Below are positions 44,878 through 52,118 of a stretch of DNA of 64,000 nt, piece by piece; within the stretch, counting starts at the first letter, position 1; each line of letters opens with the position of its first letter. The notes under the pieces were generated by a model, which was not told where the DNA came from, ran no database searches, and saw nothing but the letters and a program-made list of their open reading frames with translations. The position numbers were made by a program, and so were the translations under genes. The stretch is from NCBI RefSeq assembly GCF_005870035.1, contig NZ_SWJG01000012.1, positions 62,001 to 126,000 of the forward strand, in the 5' to 3' direction. The stretch is from Spirosoma lacussanchae (GTDB taxonomy: Bacteria; Bacteroidota; Bacteroidia; Cytophagales; Spirosomataceae).

Positions 44878-46798
44878 CCAGTTTACCAAATTTTTTAAGT
44901 TCATATTCTTTCGTCAGTAAGAAAATCAGCGGAGTCACCAGCAGAATGTGCGTCGAGGAAGTGAGTACCCCTCCAATCATGGGCAGCACGATGGGCAACA
45001 TTACATCGCTCCCCACCCCCGATGCCCACAGCACCGGCACTAAGCCAAACAGGGCCACCGATACGGTCATGATTTTAGGTCGGAGCCGTTTGGCCGCGCC
45101 GTTGATAACGTATTCGCGCAACTCGTCGCGGCTGATGGTGTCGCGGGAATTACCCCGTTTTGCGACAAGTTGCTTCATGGCATCGTTGAGGTAGATCACC
45201 ATCACCACGCCCGTTTCGACCGCAATACCGAATAGGGCGATAAAGCCAACCGCCACGGCCACTGACAGGTTTACCCCGTAGAAATAGACCATGTACGCCC
45301 CGCCGATCAGCGCGAAGGGAATCGTAATCAAACTCAGAAACGCTTCCCGCGCCGAACCAAAAGCGAGGTAGAGCGAGAGAAAAATGATCACCAGCACCAC
45401 GGGGGCAATAATCATCAGCGTTTGCTTACCCCGAATCAGGTTTTCGTACTGCCCGCTCCATTCCAGAAAATAACCATTGGGCAGTTTCAATTCTTTGCTT
45501 ACTTTATTGATGGCTTCCTGCACCGTTCCTCCCAGGTCGCGGTCGCGGACGTTGAACATCACCGCCCCCCTGAGCAGCGCATTGTCGGAGGTAATCATCG
45601 GGGGACCATCTTCAAACTTCACCGTGGCCACCGCCGAGAGCGGGATGGTACCGAACGAGGCCGTAGCAATCGGAATTCGCCGGATGCGCTCAACGCTGTT
45701 GCGATAGTCCTGCGCCAGCCGCACATTAATCGAGAACCGCCGACGACCTTCAATGGTCTGCCCGATGGGAGAACCGCCAATGGCCGATTCAACCACGCCG
45801 TTCACATCGTCCACGCTCAGTCCGTAGCGACCCAAGGCTTCCCGGTTTGCATCAATGGTCAGGTATTTGCCGCCCGTGACGGGTTCGACGTAGAGGTCTT
45901 TTACACCCGAAACACCTTCCAAAGCCGCCTTGACCTTCTCAGATACGGCGTAGATGCTGTCGAGCGACTGTCCGTGTACCTTGATGCCCACGTCGGTACG
46001 GATGCCTGTAGAGAGCATATTGATTCGGTTAATGATGGGCTGCGTCCAGCCGTTGACCACGCCCGGAATCTGAAGTTTGGCATCCAGCTCGTTGATGAGG
46101 TCTTTCTTGGTGATGCCTTCCCGCCACTCGGACTTGGGTTTGAGCATGATAATGGTCTCGATCATGCTGATGGGTGAGTTATCCGTAGCTGTCGATGCTC
46201 GCCCCGCTTTCCCCAACACCTTATCGACTTCCGGCACCGACTTAATCAACTTATCCTGCACCTGCAAAATCCGTTTAGCTTCGGCGTTCGATACGTCGGG
46301 TAGCGTAACCGGCATGAACAGAATGCTTTGTTCGTCCAACGGCGGCATAAACTCCGAACCCAGACTCATCAGCATTGGTATACTAATAGCCAGGGCTAAC
46401 AGGTTGATACCAATCGTCGTCTTACGCCAGCGCATCACCCACCGGATGATGGGTTCATACACCCGTTCTAAGAAGCGATTAATCGGGTTAGCGTGGTCAT
46501 CCTTGAAGCGGCCCTTCATGAACAGCGATAGCATCACCGGGGCCAGCGTCACCACTAATAGCGCATCAACCAGCAGGATAAACGTTTTGGTCCAGGCCAG
46601 GGGGTGAAACAACTTTCCTTCCTGCCCGGTCAGCAGAAACACCGGCAGAAACGACGTAATGATGATAATGGTCGAATAGAACACCCCCCGCGACACCTGA
46701 ATGCTCGACCGCTCGATGATCGCCAGCCGTTCCTCGTCGGGGATTTCAACGTAGTTTTTAGGCCCGAATCCGAACCTTTTCTTTATCTTTTCCCACAT
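44855..46798 (-). CDS. cusA: CusA-type RND permease, C-terminal part (TM5-TM12) as separate gene
   Basis: 647 residues from ATG 46798 (MWEKIKKRFGFG), ten bases after the methyltransferase stop. The frame is open upstream to 47035 but that part lies inside the methyltransferase gene and is not protein-like for this family. The sequence begins just before TM5 (FYSTIIIITSFLPVFLLTG), then TM6, TM7, the second periplasmic domain and TM8-12 (FIALFGIAVETGVVMVIYLN). It is the missing half of the permease whose N-terminal half is at 47419-48813. All expected segments are present with no internal stop. Confidence 0.92.
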   Translation of the reverse strand: MWEKIKKRFGFGPKNYVEIPDEERLAIIERSSIQVSRGVFYSTIIIITSFLPVFLLTGQEGKLFHPLAWTKTFILLVDALLVVTLAPVMLSLFMKGRFKDDHANPINRFLERVYEPIIRWVMRWRKTTIGINLLALAISIPMLMSLGSEFMPPLDEQSILFMPVTLPDVSNAEAKRILQVQDKLIKSVPEVDKVLGKAGRASTATDNSPISMIETIIMLKPKSEWREGITKKDLINELDAKLQIPGVVNGWTQPIINRINMLSTGIRTDVGIKVHGQSLDSIYAVSEKVKAALEGVSGVKDLYVEPVTGGKYLTIDANREALGRYGLSVDDVNGVVESAIGGSPIGQTIEGRRRFSINVRLAQDYRNSVERIRRIPIATASFGTIPLSAVATVKFEDGPPMITSDNALLRGAVMFNVRDRDLGGTVQEAINKVSKELKLPNGYFLEWSGQYENLIRGKQTLMIIAPVVLVIIFLSLYLAFGSAREAFLSLITIPFALIGGAYMVYFYGVNLSVAVAVGFIALFGIAVETGVVMVIYLNDAMKQLVAKRGNSRDTISRDELREYVINGAAKRLRPKIMTVSVALFGLVPVLWASGVGSDVMLPIVLPMIGGVLTSSTHILLVTPLIFLLTKEYELKKFGKLDVLEASH

Positions 46799-46808
46799 GG
46801 TCTTTGAA

Positions 46809-47438
46809 TCAGTTTTGATGCACTCGCTGAAACGAGCAGAACAGAAAGTTCTGATTCGTATCGAAGGGCGTAATGTGGTCCTCAGTAATGCACCGAAGTT
46901 TGCGGAAACCGCGAGCCAGCTCGTCAGTGAGGGTCTGTTCACTGTAGCGTCGAATGGGCAAACCGCTGCATTTTTCCGGGCCTGTTTCGGAGAATGTGCC
47001 AATAGTGACGTAGCCATTAGGAGACACACCAACACGGGCCGTGGTCATATACCGATTAATTTGTTCGGCGGTAGTCAGGAAGTGAAATGCCGCCCGATCA
47101 TGCCAAAAGTTGAAGGGTTGAATCGGCGCGTAAGTTGTGATGTCACTCACAATCCATTCTACCCGATCCCCCCGTTCGCCCAACCGTTGTTTAGCCCGGT
47201 TGAGGGCTACTTCGCTGATGTCAAGGACGCTGATGTCTTCGTAGCCTTCATCCAGCAGAAAATCAACGAGCTTGCTGTCGCCCCCGCCGATGTCGATAAT
47301 ACGGGCCGACTTAGGCAACTGTGCCTGCCGAATGAAATCCAGCGACGTGACTGGTATTTCCTGGGTCCAGCTAACCTCGACAGCTTGCTTAGTTTGGTAG
47401 ATGGTCTCCCAATGCTTTTTAGGTGCGTTCATTTCCAT
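46809..47438 (-). CDS. Class I SAM-dependent methyltransferase lodged inside cusA
   Basis: 209 residues. Motif I (ARIIDIGGGDSKLVDFLLDEGY) and motif II (VLDISEVAL) are clear, with WIVSDITTY and HDRAAFHFLT following. The start (ATG 47438 or 47432) overlaps the end of the cusA N-terminal part by about 20 bases, and the stop lies 10 bases before the cusA C-terminal part, all in one direction. The gene therefore occupies the TM4-TM5 loop position of the permease. The substrate is unknown; small-molecule or metal(loid) methylation is possible. Confidence 0.9.
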   Translation of the reverse strand: MEMNAPKKHWETIYQTKQAVEVSWTQEIPVTSLDFIRQAQLPKSARIIDIGGGDSKLVDFLLDEGYEDISVLDISEVALNRAKQRLGERGDRVEWIVSDITTYAPIQPFNFWHDRAAFHFLTTAEQINRYMTTARVGVSPNGYVTIGTFSETGPEKCSGLPIRRYSEQTLTDELARGFRKLRCITEDHITPFDTNQNFLFCSFQRVHQN

Positions 47439-48813
47439 AGATCTCGGTTGGTTGAGGGGTAGCGGGGCGGTGCTTTTGTCCGTTCAGTTTGCCCTGATCG
47501 GTATTGTCAGGCTGGGTCGTTGGCGGTTGCTGATTGCGCTCTGCCATTAATTCAGCCTGCCGGGTGGCTAAGTTCTTATAGGCGTTTTCGGCCATAATGA
47601 TGCCGTTATCGACGATCACCCCGATAGCCAGCGCGATGCCTGTCAGGGACATGATATTGGAGGAGATATCGAAGGCGTTGAGCAGAATAAAGCTCGTGGC
47701 GATGGTGATCGGAATCTGAATAATGATGCTGATGGCCGACCGCCAGTGCAGCAGGAACAGAATCACTACCAGCGACACGACAATCATTTCTTCAATCAGC
47801 GTGTGCTGAATCGATGCAACTGATTCCTGAATCAGCCCGCTACGGTCATAGACGATGTTGAACGTTACGCCTTCGGGTAGTCCCTTAGCTACCTCTTCCA
47901 TTTTCTTCTTGACGTCGCCAATCACCTCGTCGGCGTTCTCGCCGTAGCGCATCACCACGATGCCGCCCACGGCCTCACCCTGCCCGTTCAGGTCGAAGAT
48001 GCCCAGCCGGGTTTCGCCCGTCATCTGCACCGTCGCTACGTCGGCTACGCGCACGGGAACGCTGCTGATCGTCTTGAGCGGGATATTCTGAATCTGCTCG
48101 ACCGATTGCAGATAGCCCGTCGTCTTGATAATGTAACCTATACCGCTGAGTTCAAACTTGCGGCCCCCGGCTTCGTTGTTGTTGGCCCGGATAGCCCCGA
48201 TGACCTGCGGTACCGACAGACCGTAGTAAGTCAGCTTGTTGGGGTCAAGCGTCACCTGGTACTGCTTCTGAAAGCCACCAAACGACGCGATTTCGGCCAC
48301 GCCCGGCACGTTCTGTAACCCAAATTTGACGTACCAGTCCTGTACGGCCCGCTGCTCACCGAGATCCATAGCGGGCGCATTGAGCGTGTACCAGAGAATA
48401 TGCCCCACGCCCGTACCGTCGGGGCCAAGCGTCGGCGAAACGCCCCCCGGCAGCAGCCGGGCCGCATAGTTGAGCCGTTCCAATACCCGCTCTCTGGCCC
48501 AATACACCTCCGTGTCGTCGTTGAAAATGACATAAACGAAGCTCATGCCGAACATGGACGTACCACGCACATATTTCACCTGTGGCAGTCCCTGAAGGTT
48601 CGTCACTAACGGGTAGGTAATCTGATCTTCGATGAGCTGCGGAGAGCGGCCCATCCATTCGGTAAAGACGATGACCTGATTCTCCGACAGGTCGGGAATC
48701 GCGTCAATCTTGCTCGTTCTGACGGAGTACACGCCCCAGCCGAACAGCCCGGCTGCAATCAGCAGGACGATGAATCGGTTGCGTATGGAGAATTTAATTA
48801 AGCCCTCAATCAT
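47419..48813 (-). CDS. cusA: CusA-type RND permease, N-terminal part (TM1-TM4) as separate gene
   Basis: 464 residues. TM1 (FIVLLIAAGLFGWGVYSV), the first periplasmic porter domain, TM2-4 with the Asp-bearing GIALAIGVIVDNGIIMAENA. It ends with a polar, Gln/Pro-rich tail (about 50 residues) and a stop at 47419. Normal CusA proteins are about 1040-1250 residues in one chain; this piece and the 647-residue one add up to that length. Translation of the three genes is probably coupled. Confidence 0.92.
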   Translation of the reverse strand: MIEGLIKFSIRNRFIVLLIAAGLFGWGVYSVRTSKIDAIPDLSENQVIVFTEWMGRSPQLIEDQITYPLVTNLQGLPQVKYVRGTSMFGMSFVYVIFNDDTEVYWARERVLERLNYAARLLPGGVSPTLGPDGTGVGHILWYTLNAPAMDLGEQRAVQDWYVKFGLQNVPGVAEIASFGGFQKQYQVTLDPNKLTYYGLSVPQVIGAIRANNNEAGGRKFELSGIGYIIKTTGYLQSVEQIQNIPLKTISSVPVRVADVATVQMTGETRLGIFDLNGQGEAVGGIVVMRYGENADEVIGDVKKKMEEVAKGLPEGVTFNIVYDRSGLIQESVASIQHTLIEEMIVVSLVVILFLLHWRSAISIIIQIPITIATSFILLNAFDISSNIMSLTGIALAIGVIVDNGIIMAENAYKNLATRQAELMAERNQQPPTTQPDNTDQGKLNGQKHRPATPQPTEIYGNERT

Positions 48814-48929
48814 TGGGGTAGAATGGTTAAGCGGTAAGCAAACAGTACATAACAGAATAACTCAGTAACTGGCGAAATGGCCCAATAAAGCCACGCACAG
48901 TCAATGGGTTACCAAGAAAATCGATAAAT

Positions 48930-49349
48930 TCAGATAAGCAGAGTACGCAGACGCAGAAACACATCGCGCTCGAAGGGAGGGAAATCGTAGCTGTGCGACG
49001 GGCGCATACCTGCATCATGGCTGGCTGCCAGCAGAGAGCGGAGCCACTGATGATAGACCAGTACCAGCGAAGGTTGATCATTGAGAACGTCCTGGGCGGG
49101 GGCCACCGATACCCGAACCGAAACATCAGCCGGGTTCACCGTTGACGAGCAGGCTTCGGAAGCACAGGACGCGGCAGATTCCGACCTATTTTCGGCGTTG
49201 GTCGAATGACCAGCCGAGCAGCAACAGGTGCAGGGAACGGCGGATTGGGTAGGACAGGCACGGCCAGTAACAGGCCGGAAGCCACCGAGTACCAGCATTA
49301 GCCAGAGTCCCCAACTTACCAAGCCTATGTTTTTAAGTGTCCGCACCAA
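48930..49349 (-). CDS. Secreted Cys-cluster leader protein of the efflux operon
   Basis: 139 residues with an N-terminal signal or anchor segment (IGLVSWGLWLMLVLGGF) and a Cys cluster (CTCCCSAGHS and later CASEACSS). It begins the RND efflux operon, directly after a copper-regulated promoter. Another Cys-cluster protein (60660-61004) begins the second RND operon, so such proteins seem to accompany CusA-type genes. Metal binding is inferred; the family (DUF6660-like) is from memory. Confidence 0.65.
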   Translation of the reverse strand: MVRTLKNIGLVSWGLWLMLVLGGFRPVTGRACPTQSAVPCTCCCSAGHSTNAENRSESAASCASEACSSTVNPADVSVRVSVAPAQDVLNDQPSLVLVYHQWLRSLLAASHDAGMRPSHSYDFPPFERDVFLRLRTLLI

Positions 49350-49379
49350 TGACTGTTTAATGTGAAAACTAATTTAGCA

Positions 49380-49447
49380 CAAAAATAGTGCAAAATCGAA
49401 CGGGCTGAGTTATAAGATTAAGGCCCGTTTATTATAAAATAATTGGG
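49380..49447 (-). promoter_or_regulatory. Copper-regulated promoter of the split-cusA efflux operon
   Basis: CAAAAATA at 49380-49387 is a perfect reverse TAnnTTTG. TTATAAGATT begins 30 bases later (49410-49419) and TTATAAAATAATTGGG 22 bases on (49432-49447). Confidence 0.7.
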
Positions 49448-49481
49448 ATTTTAACCGAAATGAATGCGTCTATCCGTTGGC

Positions 49482-49528
49482 TAAAGCCGGTTGGTATACA
49501 GTTTATTATCAGACACCAACCGGTTTTA
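49482..49528 (-). terminator. Terminator of the second HMA chaperone gene
   Basis: TAAAGCCGGTTGGT (49482-49495) pairs with ACCAACCGGTTTTA (49515-49528), 13 of 14 matches, 12 bases after the leftward stop codon at 49541. Confidence 0.6.
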
Positions 49529-49540
49529 ACCAAAAGGTTA

Positions 49541-49777
49541 TTAACCTAACAATTCAGCTTTGTAACCGGCCTGCTGAACCGCCTGTTGAATCTGCTCGGC
49601 TGACACTCCATCTGCCTGTATCGTCAGCACTTTATTAGGGCTGGCCGTATCGACCTGCCAATGCTGTGCACCAACCGTTTTATCTAAAAATGGGGTTACA
49701 GTAACGATACAGCTGCCACACTTGATGTTTGTTTTAAACTGAATTTCAGATTGCTTTGTCGTTTCCATTTGTTTCAC
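49541..49777 (-). CDS. HMA-domain copper chaperone
   Basis: 78 residues, one HMA domain with CxxC in NIKCGSCIVTVTP. Close paralogue of the chaperone at 15207-15437 (shared VDTASPN/DK and QQAVQQAGYKAE). An ATG three codons in (49768) is equally possible. It has its own promoter and terminator, and follows an HMA-AraC gene whose CxxC is lost. Confidence 0.88.
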   Translation of the reverse strand: MKQMETTKQSEIQFKTNIKCGSCIVTVTPFLDKTVGAQHWQVDTASPNKVLTIQADGVSAEQIQQAVQQAGYKAELLG

Positions 49778-49799
49778 GAATTATCGGGTGAACTATAGA

Positions 49800-49865
49800 C
49801 AAAGGTCTGCTATTCATAACCCGGATGCATTACACAATTTCGGGCAGTGCTTGTAAAATCTGTCG
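49800..49865 (-). promoter_or_regulatory. Copper-regulated promoter of the second HMA chaperone
   Basis: CAAAGGTC (49800-49807), then TTACACAATT 30 bases on (49830-49839) and TTGTAAAATCTGTCGG 21 bases further (49851-49866). Same base pattern and spacing as the copA promoter at 17740-17807. Confidence 0.7.
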
Positions 49866-49869
49866 GTCG

Positions 49870-50484
49870 TTAGTTCATCCCAACGGGAGCAGTAACCAAC
49901 CTGTGCGGTTTCTGGCCCATTCGGGCATCCCGGAGGGCCAAAAAATGAGCGGGTGGCAAGCCCCGCTCGGCATCTAAGTGCCTGATTAGATGGGCTTCGT
50001 CCTGATAGCCAGTTTGCCGGGCTACTTCAGCTATTGTTGCGTTGGAGTACGTGAGCCGTTCAATGGCCTTGTCTAAGCGTTGTAGCACGACATACCGACC
50101 GAACGTCATCCCTTCGGTCGCCAGAAATAAATCGTTAAGCTGTTCATAGGGGCAACGGGTCTGTTCGCTGAGGTGTTTTAAGAGGCTCCGAAGCGGTAGT
50201 GACCATTGGGCCAGACTATTCACTAATACGTTTTGGGCGTGTTCGATTACCTGCTGCTCCCGCTCATCCAACAGAAAAACTCCCCAGATACCAAGCAGAG
50301 GCTCCAGCTTGAGCCACAACCCCGTCTTCTTTATTGTAATCCTCCCCGGACGAATGGCGACGACCCGAAACCCGGCTTCCGAAAGTTCGTACCGAACACG
50401 TTGTATCAACCCGCTGCTGGTCAGTCCTTTAACCAATATAGTAGTCAGGCTGCTATTTATGTCTCCTCTCTCCCTGTTCATCAA
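49870..50484 (-). CDS. HMA-AraC regulator lacking the CxxC metal site
   Basis: 204 residues. It aligns end to end with the other HMA-AraC proteins (VKGLTSSGLIQRVRYELSEAGF), but the MVCDRC region reads GLTSSG, so both Cys are gone. The AraC half is intact (ATIAEVARQTGYQDEAHLIR, RGLPPAHFLAL). It may be a copper-independent activator or an antagonist of its paralogues. The true start may be a TTG near 50445, since a -7-like box overlaps the annotated ATG. Confidence 0.82.
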   Translation of the reverse strand: MMNRERGDINSSLTTILVKGLTSSGLIQRVRYELSEAGFRVVAIRPGRITIKKTGLWLKLEPLLGIWGVFLLDEREQQVIEHAQNVLVNSLAQWSLPLRSLLKHLSEQTRCPYEQLNDLFLATEGMTFGRYVVLQRLDKAIERLTYSNATIAEVARQTGYQDEAHLIRHLDAERGLPPAHFLALRDARMGQKPHRLVTAPVGMN

Positions 50485-50485
50485 A

Positions 50486-50551
50486 CAAAAATGGGGAAAC
50501 GAACCGGCTTTTGTTCTACAAAATTTTGGCCTGTCTTTACAGTTTTTTGCG
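50486..50551 (-). promoter_or_regulatory. Possible direct-repeat site at the start of the Cys-less HMA-AraC gene
   Basis: CAAAAATG (50486-50493, seven of eight), CTACAAAATTTTGG 30 bases on (50516-50529) and TTACAGTTTTTTGCG 21 bases further (50537-50551). A further unit-like sequence in reverse (CCAAAAATTTTACAA) lies at 50564-50578. The box is only two bases from the ATG, so the site is less certain. Confidence 0.4.
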
Positions 50552-50654
50552 AAATGAGCTAATCCAAAAATTTTACAAGTCTACCGTTGAACAACCGCGT
50601 CAGAGTAAGGTTCAAAACAGGTAGAAATAACATATTTCTTTTAACGAATTTGCC

Positions 50655-50873
50655 ATGAAAAAGACAATCATTGCCTTTACGTTCTCGCTGCTGTTGGTTG
50701 GCGGAGGGTTCGCTCAAACCCAGAAACCCGCAAAAGCGGCCAAAAAACAGGCTAAGGCGACCAAAAAAATGGACCATAGTACCATGAAGATGAATGAAAA
50801 ATCTGGCTCGATGCAGGGTATGGACCACAGTAAAATGGATCACAGTAAAATGAAGATGAAGAAAGATTCCTGA
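50655..50873 (+). CDS. Small secreted MDHSKM-repeat protein
   Basis: 72 residues. A signal peptide (MKKTIIAFTFSLLLVGGGFAQ) is followed by a Lys/Ala-rich spacer and Met/His units ([23 protein letters not shown]). The same MDHSKM unit is found in the multicopper oxidase linker and the CPH ATPase N-terminus, so it is a likely periplasmic copper buffer. It stands alone on the plus strand with a strong hairpin behind it. Confidence 0.8.
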   Translation: MKKTIIAFTFSLLLVGGGFAQTQKPAKAAKKQAKATKKMDHSTMKMNEKSGSMQGMDHSKMDHSKMKMKKDS

Positions 50874-50883
50874 ACCCACACAA

Positions 50884-50915
50884 CGCGGCCCGGTCAAGTA
50901 GTTGACCGGGCCGCG
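50884..50915. terminator. Perfect 14-bp hairpin, probably bidirectional terminator
   Basis: CGCGGCCCGGTCAA (50884-50897), loop GTAG, TTGACCGGGCCGCG (50902-50915). It sits between the rightward MDHSKM gene and the 3' end of a leftward HMA-AraC gene. No T-run follows. Confidence 0.65.
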
Positions 50916-50939
50916 TCCGTAACTGATCATTTCGACCGT

Positions 50940-51506
50940 CTATATCCAGTCCAGCGGGTTGCGGTCGGGTGCGTTCAGGTCGCGGTACGTAGCGGGGGTC
51001 AGGCCGGTTACCTGTTTGAATTGATTGGACAGATAGGATAAGCTGCTATAGCCTAACTGCGTGGCAATTTCACTAATTGACAACTCCCGATAACTCAACA
51101 ATTCTTTGGCCCGTTCGACGCGCTGCATGATCCAAAACCGCTCAATAGTGATGTGTTCGGTGGTCGAAAAAATATGGCTAAGGTGGGCGTAGTCTTTACC
51201 GAGTTGTTGGGAAAGATAATCAGACAGGGTAATATTCAACTTCGCAATCTGTCCGCTTTGAATAAGGTCGATAATCAGTGATTTAATCTGGTTAACGGTT
51301 CGGGCGTTCCGGTCGGTCAGCAGCTCAAAGCCCAATGCCGCTAATCCCTCCTCCAGCACATCCAGCTCAATCAGGGTTCCTTCCACAGCCGCCCGGCCCA
51401 GTTCGATATGGCGAACCACGTACCCCTGTCGTTCGAGTTCCTGCCGAACCGCCCGCACGCAGCGGTCGCAAACCATGTTTTTGATATGAAGTTCCTGAAT
51501 GGCCAT
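50940..51506 (-). CDS. HMA-AraC one-component metal regulator
   Basis: 188 residues from ATG 51506 (MAIQELHIKN); an ATG at 51587 would run through the upstream terminator. The N-terminal HMA-like fold has CxxC (IKNMVCDRCVRAV); the C-terminus is an AraC domain (LSISEIATQLGYSSLSYLSN, TGLTPATYRD). It is very similar to the protein at 30503-31075. It lies downstream of the DUF3347 gene. Confidence 0.88.
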   Translation of the reverse strand: MAIQELHIKNMVCDRCVRAVRQELERQGYVVRHIELGRAAVEGTLIELDVLEEGLAALGFELLTDRNARTVNQIKSLIIDLIQSGQIAKLNITLSDYLSQQLGKDYAHLSHIFSTTEHITIERFWIMQRVERAKELLSYRELSISEIATQLGYSSLSYLSNQFKQVTGLTPATYRDLNAPDRNPLDWI

Positions 51507-51519
51507 TATAGACAAATTT

Positions 51520-51555
51520 TTGCGCCCGGCCATCCTGAGAAATGGCCAGGCGCAA
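51520..51555 (-). terminator. Terminator of the DUF3347 gene
   Basis: TTGCGCCCGGCCAT (51520-51533) pairs with ATGGCCAGGCGCAA (51542-51555), 13 of 14 matches, five bases after the leftward stop codon. Confidence 0.6.
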
Positions 51556-51559
51556 TCCC

Positions 51560-52051
51560 TTAAATTACTTCTTTCACCGAACCGCACTTCAGCATCTTGT
51601 CGCCATAATACGGGTTGCGAACTTCTTTTTTGTCGCTCAACCAGGAGGCTCCTTTACCGTTGGCAGCCATCGGGCAGAACTGCACGTAAGACTTGGCGGG
51701 TTTGGTGGCTTTGGCCAGCGAAATCATGCTGGTCGAGAGCATCTCGAACTGCGCCCGCTGATCGTCCACATCGGTTGATTTACCGATGGCAGCAGCGTGA
51801 GTTTTGGCCATCGCTAAGGCTTTCTTATCGGTGGCTGAGAGTTTAGCAGCCTCGACCTTGCTCAGGGCTGCGGTCAGCGAGGTTGCCTGCGCTTTGGCTT
51901 TGGCCGCATCAGTAGCAACAAGTGCGTCTTTTACGCCGTAGTAGGCGGTCAGTGCGGGGGCAGTGTCCTGCGCCGAGGCAGCCGCCGAAAAAAGGGAGAG
52001 ACTCAAAGCCGCCACAGCGAACCGCAAGGCGGAGAAACGACTGGTTTTCAT
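51560..52051 (-). CDS. Periplasmic DUF3347 protein
   Basis: 163 residues with signal peptide (SLFSAAASAQ). The rest is one DUF3347 domain, helical, ending in FCPMAANGKG, NPYYGDKMLKCG. It matches the C-terminal domain of the adaptor at 40246-42102 nearly motif for motif. The Cys, Met and Tyr residues in the C-terminal part are candidate copper ligands. It may donate metal to the adaptor or compete with its fused domain. Confidence 0.85.
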   Translation of the reverse strand: MKTSRFSALRFAVAALSLSLFSAAASAQDTAPALTAYYGVKDALVATDAAKAKAQATSLTAALSKVEAAKLSATDKKALAMAKTHAAAIGKSTDVDDQRAQFEMLSTSMISLAKATKPAKSYVQFCPMAANGKGASWLSDKKEVRNPYYGDKMLKCGSVKEVI

Positions 52052-52118
52052 CCGTATTAAAAAATTAAGTGAAACAAAATGGTAAACTAAAATTGATTTA
52101 GGTGACTTTTTTTTGATG

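Noticed and set aside
45422-46177. 251-codon rightward open frame
   Set aside because: Antisense shadow of the cusA C-terminal part, which has clear family motifs on the other strand.
46799-47035. 79-codon upstream extension of the cusA C-terminal part
   Set aside because: It overlaps the methyltransferase in another frame and does not resemble RND permeases; the ATG at 46798 fits the family and the operon spacing.
46797-47462. 221-codon rightward open frame over the methyltransferase
   Set aside because: Antisense to a well-defined methyltransferase; composition is not protein-like for a known family.
50564-50578. Reverse-oriented repeat unit that could drive the MDHSKM gene
   Set aside because: Only one unit is present; no partner at 21-22 bases and no TAnnTTTG at the expected position on the plus strand.
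50559-50930. 123-codon leftward open frame
   Set aside because: Antisense to the MDHSKM protein; its His-rich stretch is the complement of Met codons.
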